Below are positions 33,512-42,709 of a stretch of DNA of 64,000 bases, one piece after another (position 1 is the stretch's first letter; each line of letters opens with the position of its first letter). The notes beneath the pieces were generated by a model. That model did not search any database, had not been told where the DNA came from, and saw only the letters and a list, made by a program, of their open reading frames with translations. The stretch lies in NCBI RefSeq assembly GCF_900100365.1, contig NZ_FNKU01000001.1, forward strand, positions 5,025,501 through 5,089,500, written 5' to 3'. Made by a program: the position numbers and the translations under genes. Source of the DNA: Pseudomonas cannabina (lineage in GTDB: Bacteria > Pseudomonadota > Gammaproteobacteria > Pseudomonadales > Pseudomonadaceae).

Positions 33512-33541
33512 ACCTATTTCAGGACTAGACACGCTACACAC

Positions 33542-33571
33542 AAAAGCCCGGCAGAGATGCCGGGCTTTTTG
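33542..33571. terminator. bidirectional terminator beyond the IS
   Basis: AAAAGCCCGGCA / TGCCGGGCTTTTT forms a perfect GC-rich hairpin with T runs on both strands. It lies between ilvD/IS (plus strand) and the end of the DUF3392 gene (minus strand). It was probably the native ilvD terminator before the IS inserted. Confidence 0.88.
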
Positions 33572-33613
33572 TTTCCCGATGGTTTTACGCTGTGGTGATT
33601 GCGAACGGAGCGA

Positions 33614-33937
33614 TTACTTGCGGTCCGCAATCACCCCGATCAACACCAGCACTACCAACAGCACCGGCGCCAGGCTGTAGTTGTTGAACTGGCTGAGGCC
33701 GCGCACTACCCAAGGCGTGGCGTAGATCAATGCCGCGCCGCTGCCGACCGCGCAGAGCAGGGCGATGAGCGGGATGCGCAGGGCGCCGGTCATGCTGCTG
33801 ATGCGCTGTTCGATCCAGCCTTTGATGTCTGCGCCGAACAGCACCAGCAGGCAGCCCACCAGTGCCAGGGCGATTTCCGAAAGATTGCTGCGACTCCAGC
33901 GCGAAACGGTGGCGAGCAAGTCGAGTACGAAATCCAT
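33614..33937 (-). CDS. DUF3392 inner-membrane protein
   Basis: Protein of 107 aa with about three hydrophobic segments (IALALVGCLLVLFGADI, IPLIALLCAVGSGAALIY, LAPVLLVVLVLIGVIA). It looks like a DUF3392 family member, small membrane proteins of gammaproteobacteria without a known function. It starts 9 bp after the hemW stop and is probably translated from the same mRNA. Confidence 0.8.
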   Translation of the reverse strand: MDFVLDLLATVSRWSRSNLSEIALALVGCLLVLFGADIKGWIEQRISSMTGALRIPLIALLCAVGSGAALIYATPWVVRGLSQFNNYSLAPVLLVVLVLIGVIADRK

Positions 33938-33946
33938 GCAGGGTCC

Positions 33947-35161
33947 TTAGATCAGAAAGTATTGCAGCAAGTCATTGAGGAACAGCTGGCCTTGCGGCGT
34001 CGCGATCAGGCGTGCCGGATCTTCATGCAGCAGGCCTTTTTGTTCGGCTTGCCTGCGTGCCTCGGCGAGCGAATCGAGGCTTAGACCCGTCCTTTCCCGA
34101 AATAACGCAGCGTCCACACCATTTGTCAGTCGTAATGCGTTCATCAGAAATTCAAACGGCAATTCGTCCAGCGGCAACAGCTTTGAACCGGCCTGAAACG
34201 GTTTGTCCGGGTTCAGGTAATCCTTCGGCAAGCGGGTTTTCCAGGTACGAATAATGCGCCCGTCCGGATGGCTCAACTTGCCGTGTGCGCCCGCGCCGAT
34301 GCCGATGAAATCACCGAACGCCCAGTAGTTGAGGTTATGCCGCGCCGGTTTACCGGATTGCGCATAGGCCGACACTTCGTACTGCGCGTAACCCTGAGTG
34401 GCCAGCAATTGCTGTCCGGTTTCCTGAATATCCCAAAGAATGTCGTCTTCAGGCAAAACCGGCGGCTGGTTCCAGAAGACGGTGTTGGGTTCCAGCGTCA
34501 GTTGATACCAGGACAGGTGCGTCGGCGCGAGGGCGATGGCCTGACGCAGGTCATCCAGCGCTTCATCCTGGGACTGGTCCGGCAGGCCGTGCATCAGGTC
34601 AAGGTTGAAGTTGTCGAAACCGGCCTGGCGCGCCATGTCGGCGGCGCGAATCGCCTCGTCGCCGTTGTGGATGCGGCCCAGCGCCTTGAGTTTGGATTCC
34701 TGAAAGCTCTGAATGCCGATGGACAGCCGATTGATCCCCAGACCGCGATAGGCGCTGAACTTGGCCTGTTCGAAGGTGCCGGGGTTGGCTTCCAGCGTGA
34801 TTTCGATGTCGCTGGCAAAGCGAATGCGCTGTTCGACGCCTCGCAGCAAGCGGCCCAGCGCGTCGGCGCTGAACAGGCTCGGCGTGCCGCCACCGAAGAA
34901 GATCGATTGCAGTTCGCGGCCGTAGACGTGCGGCAGGTCAAGGTCCAGGTCGGCGAGCAGCGCGTCGACGTATTCCTGCTCCGGCAGCACGGGGCTTGCC
35001 GTGTGCGAATTGAAGTCGCAGTACGGGCATTTGCGCACGCACCACGGGATATGGATGTACAGCGACAGCGGTGGCAGGTTCGGCAGCGCAGGGCGCGGGC
35101 CCTCTGACGAGAAGCCGCTCTCGCCGAGAAACAGCGGCTGCGCAGGCGAGTCGTCGGTCAT
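33947..35161 (-). CDS. hemW: radical SAM heme chaperone HemW
   Basis: HemW, 404 aa, formerly called oxygen-independent coproporphyrinogen oxidase-like. The radical-SAM cysteines are Cys41, Cys45 and Cys48 ([15 protein letters not shown]); HemW has this CxxxCxxC but is a heme chaperone. [11 protein letters not shown] and LEANPGT follow. The first 28 residues precede the usual start and look variable; no other ATG lies between them and the core. It overlaps the rdgB stop by 4 bp. Confidence 0.93.
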   Translation of the reverse strand: MTDDSPAQPLFLGESGFSSEGPRPALPNLPPLSLYIHIPWCVRKCPYCDFNSHTASPVLPEQEYVDALLADLDLDLPHVYGRELQSIFFGGGTPSLFSADALGRLLRGVEQRIRFASDIEITLEANPGTFEQAKFSAYRGLGINRLSIGIQSFQESKLKALGRIHNGDEAIRAADMARQAGFDNFNLDLMHGLPDQSQDEALDDLRQAIALAPTHLSWYQLTLEPNTVFWNQPPVLPEDDILWDIQETGQQLLATQGYAQYEVSAYAQSGKPARHNLNYWAFGDFIGIGAGAHGKLSHPDGRIIRTWKTRLPKDYLNPDKPFQAGSKLLPLDELPFEFLMNALRLTNGVDAALFRERTGLSLDSLAEARRQAEQKGLLHEDPARLIATPQGQLFLNDLLQYFLI

Positions 35162-35751
35162 TGCAGACCCAGGCGTTCGCGCAACAGAACCATGGCGCGG
35201 GCGCGATGGCAGAGCTGGTTTTTCTCGCTCGGGCCCAGTTCGGCGCTGGAGCAGTCACGCTCCGGCACCCAGAACAACGGGTCGTAGCCAAAGCCGTGTT
35301 CGCCGCTGGCAGCGTGCAGAATGCGCCCGTGCCACAGGCCTTCACAGAGGATCGGCAGCGGATCGTCAGCATGCCTTACCAACGCCAGTACACAAACGAA
35401 CTGCGCGCCACGTTGCTCGTCCGGCACGTCTTTGAGCGCCTCCAGCAGCTTGGTGTTGTTGGCCGCGTCACCTTTGCCATCGGCGTAGCGTGCGGAATAG
35501 ATGCCCGGCGCGCCGCCGAGAAAGTCCACCGCCAGCCCCGAGTCGTCGGCCAGCGCAGGCAGCCCGGAGAGGCGCGAAGCGTTGCGCGCCTTGAGGATCG
35601 CGTTCTCGACGAACGACAGACCGGTCTCTTCCGGTTCGACCAGGCTGAATTCGCTGACCGAGCGCAGCGTCACGCTGCCGCCGAGCATGGCCTGGAGTTC
35701 CTTGAGTTTGCCGCCGTTGTGGCTGGCCAGTACGAGTTGGGTGAGGTTCAT
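35158..35751 (-). CDS. rdgB: XTP/dITP diphosphatase
   Basis: RdgB/HAM1 family, 197 aa, house-cleaning enzyme hydrolysing dITP, dXTP and XTP so that deaminated purines do not enter DNA. The substrate-binding [14 protein letters not shown] is at the N-terminus; [24 protein letters not shown] and FGYDPLFW are hallmarks. I use the ATG at 35751; an ATG 7 codons earlier gives MHHHRPI, which is not family-like. It is coupled to hemW by a 4-bp overlap. Confidence 0.95.
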   Translation of the reverse strand: MNLTQLVLASHNGGKLKELQAMLGGSVTLRSVSEFSLVEPEETGLSFVENAILKARNASRLSGLPALADDSGLAVDFLGGAPGIYSARYADGKGDAANNTKLLEALKDVPDEQRGAQFVCVLALVRHADDPLPILCEGLWHGRILHAASGEHGFGYDPLFWVPERDCSSAELGPSEKNQLCHRARAMVLLRERLGLQ

Positions 35752-35784
35752 GATTGGCCTGTGGTGGTGCATGAAAACGATCGG

Positions 35785-36405
35785 TTAAACGGCAATCTGG
35801 TGATCGGTCAGCCCCGGGCTGGTGACCCGATAGATGCCGATTTCGCCCAGCAGGTTGGGCCACAGCTTGCTGGCCCAGCCGTGACGGTGTTGCTGATCGA
35901 CCGCCAGCCTGTCGAGCACTTTTGCATCGCGTTCGCGGCACAGCTCTTCGAAGTCGCCGAAGGTGCAAAAGTGAATGTTCGGCGTGTTGTACCAGGTGTA
36001 AGGCAGGAACTCGGACACCGGCATGCGCCCTTTGCTGGCCAGATACCAGCGGCAGCGCCAGTGGCCGAAGTTCGGGAAGGTGATGATGCACTGGCGACCG
36101 ACGCGCAGCATTTCGTCGAGAATTCTGTCCGGGTAATGCACGGCTTGCAGGGCTTGGGTCATGACCACCACGTCGAAGCTGTTGCTGGCAAAATTGCCCA
36201 GCCCCTTGTCGAGGTCCTGTTCGATGACATTGATGCCTTTGGCCACGCATTCGGCGATGTTCGCCGCGTCGTTTTCCAGCCCGTAGCCGGTGACTTGCTT
36301 GTTATCACGCAGCCAGGTCAGCAATTCGCCGTTGCCGCAGCCCAGATCGAGCACGCGGCTGCCTGCGGGAATCCATTCCTGGATGATTTCCAGATCGGCT
36401 CTCAT
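35785..36405 (-). CDS. metW: methionine biosynthesis protein MetW
   Basis: MetW, 206 aa, class I methyltransferase-like protein that works with MetX in homoserine activation. Motif I is VLDLGCGNGELL; FDVVVMTQALQAVHYPDRILDEMLRVG follows. It starts 7 bp after metX and the pair is conserved in proteobacteria. Its catalytic activity, if any, is unproven; MetW appears needed for MetX activity in some pseudomonads. Confidence 0.93.
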   Translation of the reverse strand: MRADLEIIQEWIPAGSRVLDLGCGNGELLTWLRDNKQVTGYGLENDAANIAECVAKGINVIEQDLDKGLGNFASNSFDVVVMTQALQAVHYPDRILDEMLRVGRQCIITFPNFGHWRCRWYLASKGRMPVSEFLPYTWYNTPNIHFCTFGDFEELCRERDAKVLDRLAVDQQHRHGWASKLWPNLLGEIGIYRVTSPGLTDHQIAV

Positions 36406-36412
36406 GACGTCC

Positions 36413-37552
36413 TCACAACGAAATTCGGTTCATGTAATTACCGAAAGCCTGCAAGTAGCGCGGAATCGGGATCAGGAAGGCGTCGTGCCCTTGAGGCGCG
36501 TCGATTTCCAGGTAGCAGACGTCCTTGCGGGCCGCCATCAGCGCGTCCACCAGTTCTCGCGAGCGAGCCGGCGAGAAGCGCCAGTCGGTGGTGAACGACA
36601 TCACGCAGAATTTGGCGGTGGCGTTGGCGAATGTCTTGGCCAGATCGTCGTTGAAGTTGGCGGCCGGGTCGAAGTAATCCAGCGCTTTGGTCATCAACAG
36701 GTAGGTATTGGCGTCGAAACGCCCGGAAAACTCTTCACCCTGATAACGCAGGTAGCTTTCGACCTGAAACTCGACGCTGTGGAAATCGTAGTTGAGCTTC
36801 TCGCTCTTCAGGCCACGGCCGAATTTCTCGCCCATCGAGTCATCCGACAGGTAGGTGATGTGCCCGACCATCCGCGCCAGCATCAGCCCGCGCTTGGGAA
36901 TCACGCCGCGCTCCTGGAACGAACCGCCGTGGAATTCCGGGTCGGTGAGAATCGCCTGACGTGCCACTTCGTTGAAGGCGATGTTCTGCGCCGAGAGCTT
37001 GGGAGCCGAGGCAATTGCCAGGCAGTGACGCACGCGGTCCGGGTAGCTGATGGTCCATTGCAGCGCCTGCATGCCGCCCAGGCTGCCACCGATCACCGCG
37101 GCCCATTGCTCGATACCCAGCACATCGGCCAGCCGGGCCTGACTGTTGACCCAGTCTTCCACGGTCACGACCGGAAAGTTGGCTCCAAACGGCTTGCCGG
37201 TGTCCGGGTCGATGCTGCTCGGGCCGGTGGAGCCATTGCAGCCGCCCAGATTGTTGAGGCTGACGACGAAGAATTTGTTGGTGTCGACCGGTTTGCCGGG
37301 GCCGATGCAACTGTCCCACCAGCCGGGTTTGCGGTCATCGGCGCTGTGAAAGCCAGCGGCATGATGATGCCCGGACAGCGCATGGCAGATCAGCACGGCA
37401 TTGCTGCGTGCAGCGTTGAGCTGACCGTAGGTTTCGTAAATCAGGTCATAGGCTGGCAACGAACGACCACAGGCCAGCGCCAGAGGCTCGCTGAAATGCG
37501 CCGTTTGCGGTGTGACCAGTCCGACAGAATCGTGGGGGAATACCGTGGGCAT
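36413..37552 (-). CDS. metX: homoserine O-acyltransferase
   Basis: MetX, 379 aa, alpha/beta-hydrolase-fold enzyme that acylates homoserine, the first committed step to methionine. The nucleophile is Ser157 in [26 protein letters not shown] and GHDAFLI are conserved. Many Pseudomonas MetX proteins use succinyl-CoA; acetyl or succinyl specificity cannot be read here with confidence. The start is at 37552 ([12 protein letters not shown]). The frame is open up to 37675, through a REP, but that segment is not homologous. Confidence 0.94.
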   Translation of the reverse strand: MPTVFPHDSVGLVTPQTAHFSEPLALACGRSLPAYDLIYETYGQLNAARSNAVLICHALSGHHHAAGFHSADDRKPGWWDSCIGPGKPVDTNKFFVVSLNNLGGCNGSTGPSSIDPDTGKPFGANFPVVTVEDWVNSQARLADVLGIEQWAAVIGGSLGGMQALQWTISYPDRVRHCLAIASAPKLSAQNIAFNEVARQAILTDPEFHGGSFQERGVIPKRGLMLARMVGHITYLSDDSMGEKFGRGLKSEKLNYDFHSVEFQVESYLRYQGEEFSGRFDANTYLLMTKALDYFDPAANFNDDLAKTFANATAKFCVMSFTTDWRFSPARSRELVDALMAARKDVCYLEIDAPQGHDAFLIPIPRYLQAFGNYMNRISL

Positions 37553-37651
37553 CGACCCTGCTCTCGCGTGAATGAGGCGTAAGTCTAAAGACCGCGGGGT
37601 GCAGCGGCAATAAGGGATGTTGTGCAAATCAACGGCACGATAGTTGAACGC

Positions 37652-37676
37652 CTTCGCGGACAAGTCCGCTCCCACG
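37652..37676. repeat. REP palindrome between yggT and metX
   Basis: A single REP in the CCTTCGCGGACAAGTCCGCT orientation lies in the 187-bp gap. It is followed by CCTTCGGCCAGAATCAAAAGC, which closely matches the end of the unit in the tandem array at 47.8-49.0 kb. It is therefore a solo copy of half of that unit. Confidence 0.75.
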
Positions 37677-37739
37677 GCCTTCGGCCAGAATCAAAAGCAA
37701 ACTTGTGTCTAGCGCTGAGCGTGAGAGCGAGATATACGT

Positions 37740-38330
37740 TTACATCAACAACCGCAACACATCCGGCATGCCGCTCATGGCAGCCAGGTTGTTGATGACC
37801 AGCATATCCAGCAGTTTGAGCACCAGGAACGCGAGGATCGGCGAGATATCCAGGCCGCCCAGATTCGGGACGATCTTGCGGAACGGCGCCAGCGCGGGTT
37901 CGCAGATCTGGTTGACCAGTTCTGCGCCAGGGTTGTGGCTGGCCGGGGCGACCCACGACAGGATCACGCTGATGATCAGGGCAAAGAAGAAGATCTTCAG
38001 GAACAGCGCGGTCACGCCGATGATCGACCAGAGCAACAAGTGCAACGGGTCGCCAGTGGTGCCGAACATCAGCAACAAGGTCAGTGCCATCAGGATCATC
38101 TGTACGATGATCGCCAGCACCAGCGACGACATGTCCAGCCCGAACAGGCTGGGAATGATACGGCGCAGTGGCTTGAGCAGCGGTTGCGTGGCGCGCACGA
38201 TGAACTGGCACAGCGGGTTGTAGAAATTGGCCCGTACCAGTTGCAGCACGAAGCGCATCAGGACGATCAGCAGGTACAGACTGCCGAGCGTTTGCAGGAC
38301 GTAAATTGCAGCGGTGTTCAATCCGATCAT
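37740..38330 (-). CDS. YggT family membrane protein
   Basis: Membrane protein, 196 aa, with two YggT repeats. Each has a hydrophobic helix pair and the motif NPLCQFIVRATQPLLKPLRR or its second-copy form NQICEPALAPFRKIVP. The role is unknown; homologues are linked to membrane stress and osmotic tolerance. I start at 38330 (MIGLNTAAIY), seven bases after GGAG, 25 bp after proC, rather than at a further upstream start inside proC. Confidence 0.9.
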   Translation of the reverse strand: MIGLNTAAIYVLQTLGSLYLLIVLMRFVLQLVRANFYNPLCQFIVRATQPLLKPLRRIIPSLFGLDMSSLVLAIIVQMILMALTLLLMFGTTGDPLHLLLWSIIGVTALFLKIFFFALIISVILSWVAPASHNPGAELVNQICEPALAPFRKIVPNLGGLDISPILAFLVLKLLDMLVINNLAAMSGMPDVLRLLM

Positions 38331-38355
38331 CAATCTGCTCCAGAGAAAGCCTAAA

Positions 38356-39174
38356 TTATTTGCCCAGTTGTTCAGCCAGTTCGGCTGCACGGTGATCGGC
38401 GGCGCTCAGCGCGGTTTCCACCAGCTGTTCAAAACCGCCTGCCTGGAATGCCTTGATCGCAGCTTCCGTGGTCCCGCCCGGCGAGGTCACACGGCGACGC
38501 AATTCTCCTGCAACCAACTCACTGCCAGAGGCCATCAAGGCCGAGCCCAGCGCGGTTTGCAGGGTGAGTTTTCTGGCGATGTCTTCCGGCAGACCCAGCT
38601 TCACGCCTGCGGCCGTCATCGCTTCCATCAGCAAAAAGAAATACGCAGGACCGCTGCCGGACACTGCCGTGACCGCATCCACCTGTTTTTCCTGCTCGAC
38701 CCAGACCGCCACGCCGACTGCCGACAACAACTGCTCGGCCTGCTCATGTTGCGCTGGCGACACGTTGTGGGTCGCGTACAGCCCGCTGGCACCCTGACGC
38801 AGCAATGATGGGGTATTGGGCATGCAGCGCACGACGGGCCGCTCGCCCAGCCATTGGGTCAGGCTGGCGCAGGTGATCCCGGCCGCAACCGATACGATCA
38901 ACTGATCAGGCTCAAGGCTGGATTTCAGCGCCTGGCAGACGCTTTTCATCATCTGCGGTTTAACTGCCAGCACCACGACGTCGGCGCCTTTGACGGCTTC
39001 GGCATTGTCCGCGAATACCTTGATGCCGTGCTCGGTGGCAATCCGCTCGCGGGTTTCGGCGCCCGGCGCGCTGGCGCAGATCAGTGACGCTTCGACGCCT
39101 TGCGCGCGCAGGCCGCCGATCAGGCTGGCAGCCATGTTTCCGGCGCCGACAAAGGCGATACGAGTCTTGCTCAT
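38356..39174 (-). CDS. proC: pyrroline-5-carboxylate reductase
   Basis: ProC, 272 aa, makes proline from pyrroline-5-carboxylate with NAD(P)H. The Rossmann start is IAFVGAGNMAASLIGGL; the C-terminal dimer domain has VTAVSGSGPAYFFLLMEAM and the signature VTSPGGTTEAAIKAF. The ATG at 39174 gives the standard N-terminus. It lies within the conserved yggS-proC-yggT run. Confidence 0.96.
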   Translation of the reverse strand: MSKTRIAFVGAGNMAASLIGGLRAQGVEASLICASAPGAETRERIATEHGIKVFADNAEAVKGADVVVLAVKPQMMKSVCQALKSSLEPDQLIVSVAAGITCASLTQWLGERPVVRCMPNTPSLLRQGASGLYATHNVSPAQHEQAEQLLSAVGVAVWVEQEKQVDAVTAVSGSGPAYFFLLMEAMTAAGVKLGLPEDIARKLTLQTALGSALMASGSELVAGELRRRVTSPGGTTEAAIKAFQAGGFEQLVETALSAADHRAAELAEQLGK

Positions 39175-39211
39175 GACAGGTTCCCTGTATGCAGATTCAG
39201 TGTGTGCAACG

Positions 39212-39898
39212 TTACGGCTGCCCGTAGTCGCGGGCGCCAAAAAGGGCAGTGCCGATGCGCACCCAGGTTGCGCCTTGTGCGATGGCGGCTTCCAGGTCGT
39301 GGCTCATGCCCATGGACAGTGTGTCGAGCGGCAAGCCCAACTGCGCCTGCAAGGTGCGCACAGCGGCAAACGACGCCGCCTGTTCGAGCGGATCATCCGT
39401 CGGCTCGGGAATCGCCATCAGCCCGCGCAGCTTCAAGTGCGGCAGGGCGCTGATGGCGGCGGCCAGATCCGGCAGGTCCTGAGGCGTACAGCCCGACTTG
39501 CTGGCTTCACCGCTGACATTCACCTGAATGCAGATATTCAACGGCTCAAGCCCCTCGGGGCGCTGTTCGGACAGGCGTTGCGCGATTTTCAGGCGGTCCA
39601 CTGAATGCACCCAAGCGAAGTTCTCGGCGATAGCGCGCGTCTTGTTCGATTGAATGGGGCCGATGAAGTGCCAGCACAAGGGCAGGTCGCTCAGTTCTGC
39701 CTGTTTTGCCAACGCTTCCTGCAAATAATTTTCGCCAAAGTCGCGCAGGCCTGCGGTGTAAGCTTCACGCAGGTCGCTGGCAGGCTTGGTTTTACTCACC
39801 GCCAGCAGGCCGATGGACGCCGGGTCGCGGTCAGCTGCGAGGGCGGCGTCGCGAATTCGCTGTTCGAGCGTTGAAATGTTCGCTGCTATCGTGGACAT
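39212..39898 (-). CDS. yggS: pyridoxal phosphate homeostasis protein
   Basis: YggS/PLPBP, 228 aa, binds PLP through Lys36 (LLAVSKTKP) but has no known catalytic activity; it buffers the cofactor and affects amino-acid pools. FGENYLQEAL, WHFIGPIQSNK and MGMSHDLEAAIAQGATWVRIG are family motifs. It is divergent from pilT across 55 bp. Confidence 0.95.
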   Translation of the reverse strand: MSTIAANISTLEQRIRDAALAADRDPASIGLLAVSKTKPASDLREAYTAGLRDFGENYLQEALAKQAELSDLPLCWHFIGPIQSNKTRAIAENFAWVHSVDRLKIAQRLSEQRPEGLEPLNICIQVNVSGEASKSGCTPQDLPDLAAAISALPHLKLRGLMAIPEPTDDPLEQAASFAAVRTLQAQLGLPLDTLSMGMSHDLEAAIAQGATWVRIGTALFGARDYGQP

Positions 39899-39953
39899 TG
39901 ATTTGCGCCAGTCAGGCTAAGGTCTGCGGCATTCTATGTGATTGAGGAGCTGT

Positions 39954-40988
39954 ATGGATATTACCGAGCTGCTGGCCTTCAGTGCCAAACAGGGCGCGTC
40001 GGACTTGCACCTCTCTGCAGGTCTGCCGCCGATGATCCGCGTCGACGGCGATGTGCGGCGCATTAACCTGCCCCCGCTGGACGCGAAGGAGGTCAAGGCG
40101 CTGATCTACGACATCATGAACGACAAGCAGCGTCAGGATTTCGAAGAGCGCCTAGAAACCGATTTTTCCTTCGAAGTGCCTGGTGTGGCGCGGTTCCGGG
40201 TCAACGCGTTCAACCAGAATCGCGGTGCCGGCGCGGTATTCCGGACCATTCCGTCGAAAATCCTGAGCATGGAAGATTTGGGCATGGGCAGTGTGTTTCG
40301 GAAGATTACCGACGTGGCGCGGGGGCTGATTCTGGTCACCGGGCCGACCGGCTCAGGCAAGTCGACGACCCTCGCGGCGATGATCGACTACCTCAATTGC
40401 AACAAGCATCACCATATCCTGACCATTGAAGACCCGATCGAATTCGTTCACGAGTCCAAGAAATGCCTGGTCAACCAGCGCGAGGTGCACCGCGACACAC
40501 TGGGCTTCTCGGAAGCACTGCGCTCGGCTTTGCGCGAGGACCCGGACGTGATTCTGGTCGGCGAGATGCGCGATCTGGAAACCATTCGTCTGGCGCTGAC
40601 TGCGGCGGAAACCGGTCACCTGGTGTTCGGCACGCTGCACACCACCTCGGCGGCGAAGACCATCGACCGGATCGTGGACGTCTTCCCGGCCCAGGAGAAA
40701 TCGATGATTCGTTCAATGCTGTCTGAATCGCTGCACGCCGTGGTCTCCCAGGCGCTGCTCAAGAAGGTCGGCGGCGGGCGCGTGGCAGCGCATGAAATCA
40801 TGATGGGCACCCCGGCGATTCGTAACCTGATTCGCGAGGACAAGGTGGCGCAGATGTATTCGTCAATCCAGACCGGCGGCTCGGTGGGCATGCAGACGCT
40901 GGACATGTGCCTGGCTGATCTGGTCAAGAAAGGCCTGATCACCCGCGAAAGCGCACGCGAGCGGGCCAAGGTGCCGGATAATTTCTGA
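39954..40988 (+). CDS. pilT: type IV pilus retraction ATPase
   Basis: PilT, 344 aa, hexameric ATPase that depolymerises type IV pili to drive twitching. Walker A is GPTGSGKST at 130-138. ASDLHLSAGLPP, the DPIEFVHE box, AIRNLIRE and the AIRNLIRED-type C-terminal region are characteristic. The ATG at 39954 follows TGAGGAGC. pilU, which follows pilT in P. aeruginosa, is not next to it. An intrinsic terminator ends the unit. Confidence 0.97.
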   Translation: MDITELLAFSAKQGASDLHLSAGLPPMIRVDGDVRRINLPPLDAKEVKALIYDIMNDKQRQDFEERLETDFSFEVPGVARFRVNAFNQNRGAGAVFRTIPSKILSMEDLGMGSVFRKITDVARGLILVTGPTGSGKSTTLAAMIDYLNCNKHHHILTIEDPIEFVHESKKCLVNQREVHRDTLGFSEALRSALREDPDVILVGEMRDLETIRLALTAAETGHLVFGTLHTTSAAKTIDRIVDVFPAQEKSMIRSMLSESLHAVVSQALLKKVGGGRVAAHEIMMGTPAIRNLIREDKVAQMYSSIQTGGSVGMQTLDMCLADLVKKGLITRESARERAKVPDNF

Positions 40989-41004
40989 CTGAAGCCAGCC
41001 GCAA

Positions 41005-41046
41005 TGAAAAAAGGGGCCCTGAACGAATTCAGGGCCCCCTTTTTTG
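41005..41046. terminator. strong terminator after pilT
   Basis: AAAAAAGGGGCCCTGAA and its complement surround a short loop and end in TTTTTT. It forms a long GC stem with A and T tracts on both sides, so it should stop transcription of both pilT and the convergent peptidase gene. Confidence 0.92.
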
Positions 41047-41067
41047 GCTGTGAGCCCGATCAGGCAA

Positions 41068-41742
41068 TCAGCGCTGGACGACGCGCATCTGCCCAGGCTG
41101 CTTTGGCAACACGCGCTTGGCGATCTTGTAGTGACTGTTCCAGTACGGTTTGTTCAGCGTATCGACAGTCACGGCCTTGCCATGGCGCGGCGCATGAACG
41201 AACTTGTTGTCGCCCAGGTAAATGGCGACATGGTTGATGTTGCGGCTTTTGATATTGAAGAACAGCAGATCACCCGGTATCAGGTCCTTGCGATCCACCG
41301 TCTGACCATGGCCTTGGGCCATCGCATTGGAGGTGCGCGGCAGATCGACTTCACGCACGTCCGTGTAGGCGTATTTGACCAGACCGCTGCAATCCAGCCC
41401 TTTGCCGGGTGTGGTGCCGCCCCAGCGATAAGGCGTCCCGACAGCCTGCAAGGCGCGTTTTACAACCGCATTGCCCTGTTTGGCCGGGACAGAGGCCTGC
41501 AAGGCAGCCTTGTTGGCGTTCTTGCGTGACAGCGGCTTCTGCAGGGGGCGCGTGCTGTCAGTCTGGATGCGGGTAGTGGTGGCTTCCTGAGGTGCGTTGC
41601 GAGTCGCGAATGCCGGTGAAGAATGACTTTTGGCGGTGTAGCCCGTGAAGCTCGCAGGAAGTTGTTGCTCACGATTGGTGGCGTGGGCGGCCAGTGGCAT
41701 AAACAGGCAAATGGTTAGCCATGTCTTGAAAAAAGGACGCAT
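41068..41742 (-). CDS. NlpC/P60 family peptidoglycan endopeptidase
   Basis: Secreted or envelope protein of 224 aa. The signal peptide is MRPFFKTWLTICLFMPLAAHA. A low-complexity linker runs to about 90. The C40 catalytic domain has Cys118 (KGLDCSGLVKYAY), His171 (INHVAIYLG) and His183 (FVHAPRHG). It probably cleaves cell-wall stem peptides. I use the ATG at 41742. The gene converges on pilT; no functional tie is implied. Confidence 0.92.
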   Translation of the reverse strand: MRPFFKTWLTICLFMPLAAHATNREQQLPASFTGYTAKSHSSPAFATRNAPQEATTTRIQTDSTRPLQKPLSRKNANKAALQASVPAKQGNAVVKRALQAVGTPYRWGGTTPGKGLDCSGLVKYAYTDVREVDLPRTSNAMAQGHGQTVDRKDLIPGDLLFFNIKSRNINHVAIYLGDNKFVHAPRHGKAVTVDTLNKPYWNSHYKIAKRVLPKQPGQMRVVQR

Positions 41743-41992
41743 TTGGCAAGGCTCATAGTGGTCAGCGCGCAACTTTATAACAGCTTTTTTGAAAAATCTG
41801 ACCCCATTTGTCGAGTGCGTCACACTGGCATCGTTACGTTTTATGCGACAGACTCTTTCTTTTTTGCCGCTAATCTCTTTAGCGACAAGGGTTTGGCGGC
41901 GAAAAACTGCCTCGATTGCCATACGTCGGAATGGCGAAACCAAGTCACAAATTTGTTATGTATTTTTTTCTATCAGCGCAAAGAGGGTAAAA

Positions 41993-42397
41993 ATGAACGG
42001 CTATCGATCTGACACACACAGCAAGGTGATGGGGTACCTGATGTGGATTTTCGGGTTTCTCGGGGCGCATCGTTTCTACTACGGCAAGCCGGTAACCGGG
42101 ACTATCTGGTTCTTCACCTTTGGCCTGTTCGGCATAGGCTGGCTGATTGACCTGTTCCTGATCCCGTCGATGGACCGCGAGGCCGACCTGCGCTTCACAC
42201 CGGGCGCCACCGATTACAGCGTGGCGTGGGTGCTGCTGACCTTCCTCGGCCTGTTCGGCGTCCACCGCATGTACCAGGGCAAGTGGATCACCGGCGTGAT
42301 CTACCTGTTTACCGGCGGGTTGTTTCTGATGGGCATCCTGTATGACTTCTGGACAATGAACGACCAGATCTCGATGAAGAACGCCCAGCGCGGGTGA
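41993..42397 (+). CDS. TM2 domain membrane protein
   Basis: Membrane protein, 134 aa, with two TM2-type units: YLMWIFGFLGAHRFYYGKPV with a following hydrophobic helix, and LLTFLGLFGVHRMYQGKW with its helix. Each has the G-HRFY-G turn of TM2 proteins. The ATG at 41993 follows AGAGGG. The function is not known. It is divergent from the NlpC/P60 gene. Confidence 0.88.
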   Translation: MNGYRSDTHSKVMGYLMWIFGFLGAHRFYYGKPVTGTIWFFTFGLFGIGWLIDLFLIPSMDREADLRFTPGATDYSVAWVLLTFLGLFGVHRMYQGKWITGVIYLFTGGLFLMGILYDFWTMNDQISMKNAQRG

Positions 42398-42510
42398 GGC
42401 TTGCTCAGGGGCGGATGTAGGAACAACTGTCTTTAAACCACCCCTGAAACCGATCACTCAGCTGTGTCTGGTGAACCGAGGCGGCCGGTTTTGCTGCCGG
42501 TTCCCGGCAG

Positions 42511-42673
42511 TTCGCGGACAAGTCCGCTCCTACAAAAGCCCCATCATTCGGGCCTCTGCCCGCAGGGCGTGGGAGCGAACTTGTTCGCGAAGGGGTCTTT
42601 ATGATCGCCGAGAATGCATCGACTGAAACACCGTCTTCGCGAACAAGCAAAGCGTCGCCCGGTTCGCTCCTAC
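42511..42673. repeat. three REP palindromes
   Basis: The 312-bp gap between the TM2 gene and pyrC' (both genes end here) holds REPs at 42511-42533, 42569-42593 and 42635-42673. The third is a long form with AAGCAAAGCGTCGCCCGG in its centre. Just before it is GCATCGACTGAAACACCGTC, similar to 60287-60306. No gene is seen. Confidence 0.8.
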
Positions 42674-42709
42674 ACAAGCCTTGTCCACCGTAGGTCGGAG
42701 CGTGGTGCC

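Larger units (their letters stand above)
32216..33534. mobile_element. IS3-family insertion sequence, about 1.3 kb
   Basis: The element spans about 32219-33531. The ends are imperfect inverted repeats of about 28 bp, starting TGTCCCGTCCTGAAT on the left and TGTCTAGTCCTGAAA on the right (complement strand). Both share GGTTTACACCT further in. A 3-bp CGC duplication flanks it (32216-32218 and 33532-33534). It holds orfA and orfB in the IS3/IS150-like arrangement with an A6G slippery site. It sits between ilvD and the likely ilvD terminator at 33542-33571. Confidence 0.9.

Noticed and set aside
35001..36594. Plus-strand frame of 507 codons across hemW/rdgB/metW
   Set aside because: Spans several well-supported minus-strand genes; shadow only.
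37553..37675. N-terminal extension of MetX
   Set aside because: The added segment crosses a REP and reads MGADLSAK; homology starts at [12 protein letters not shown].
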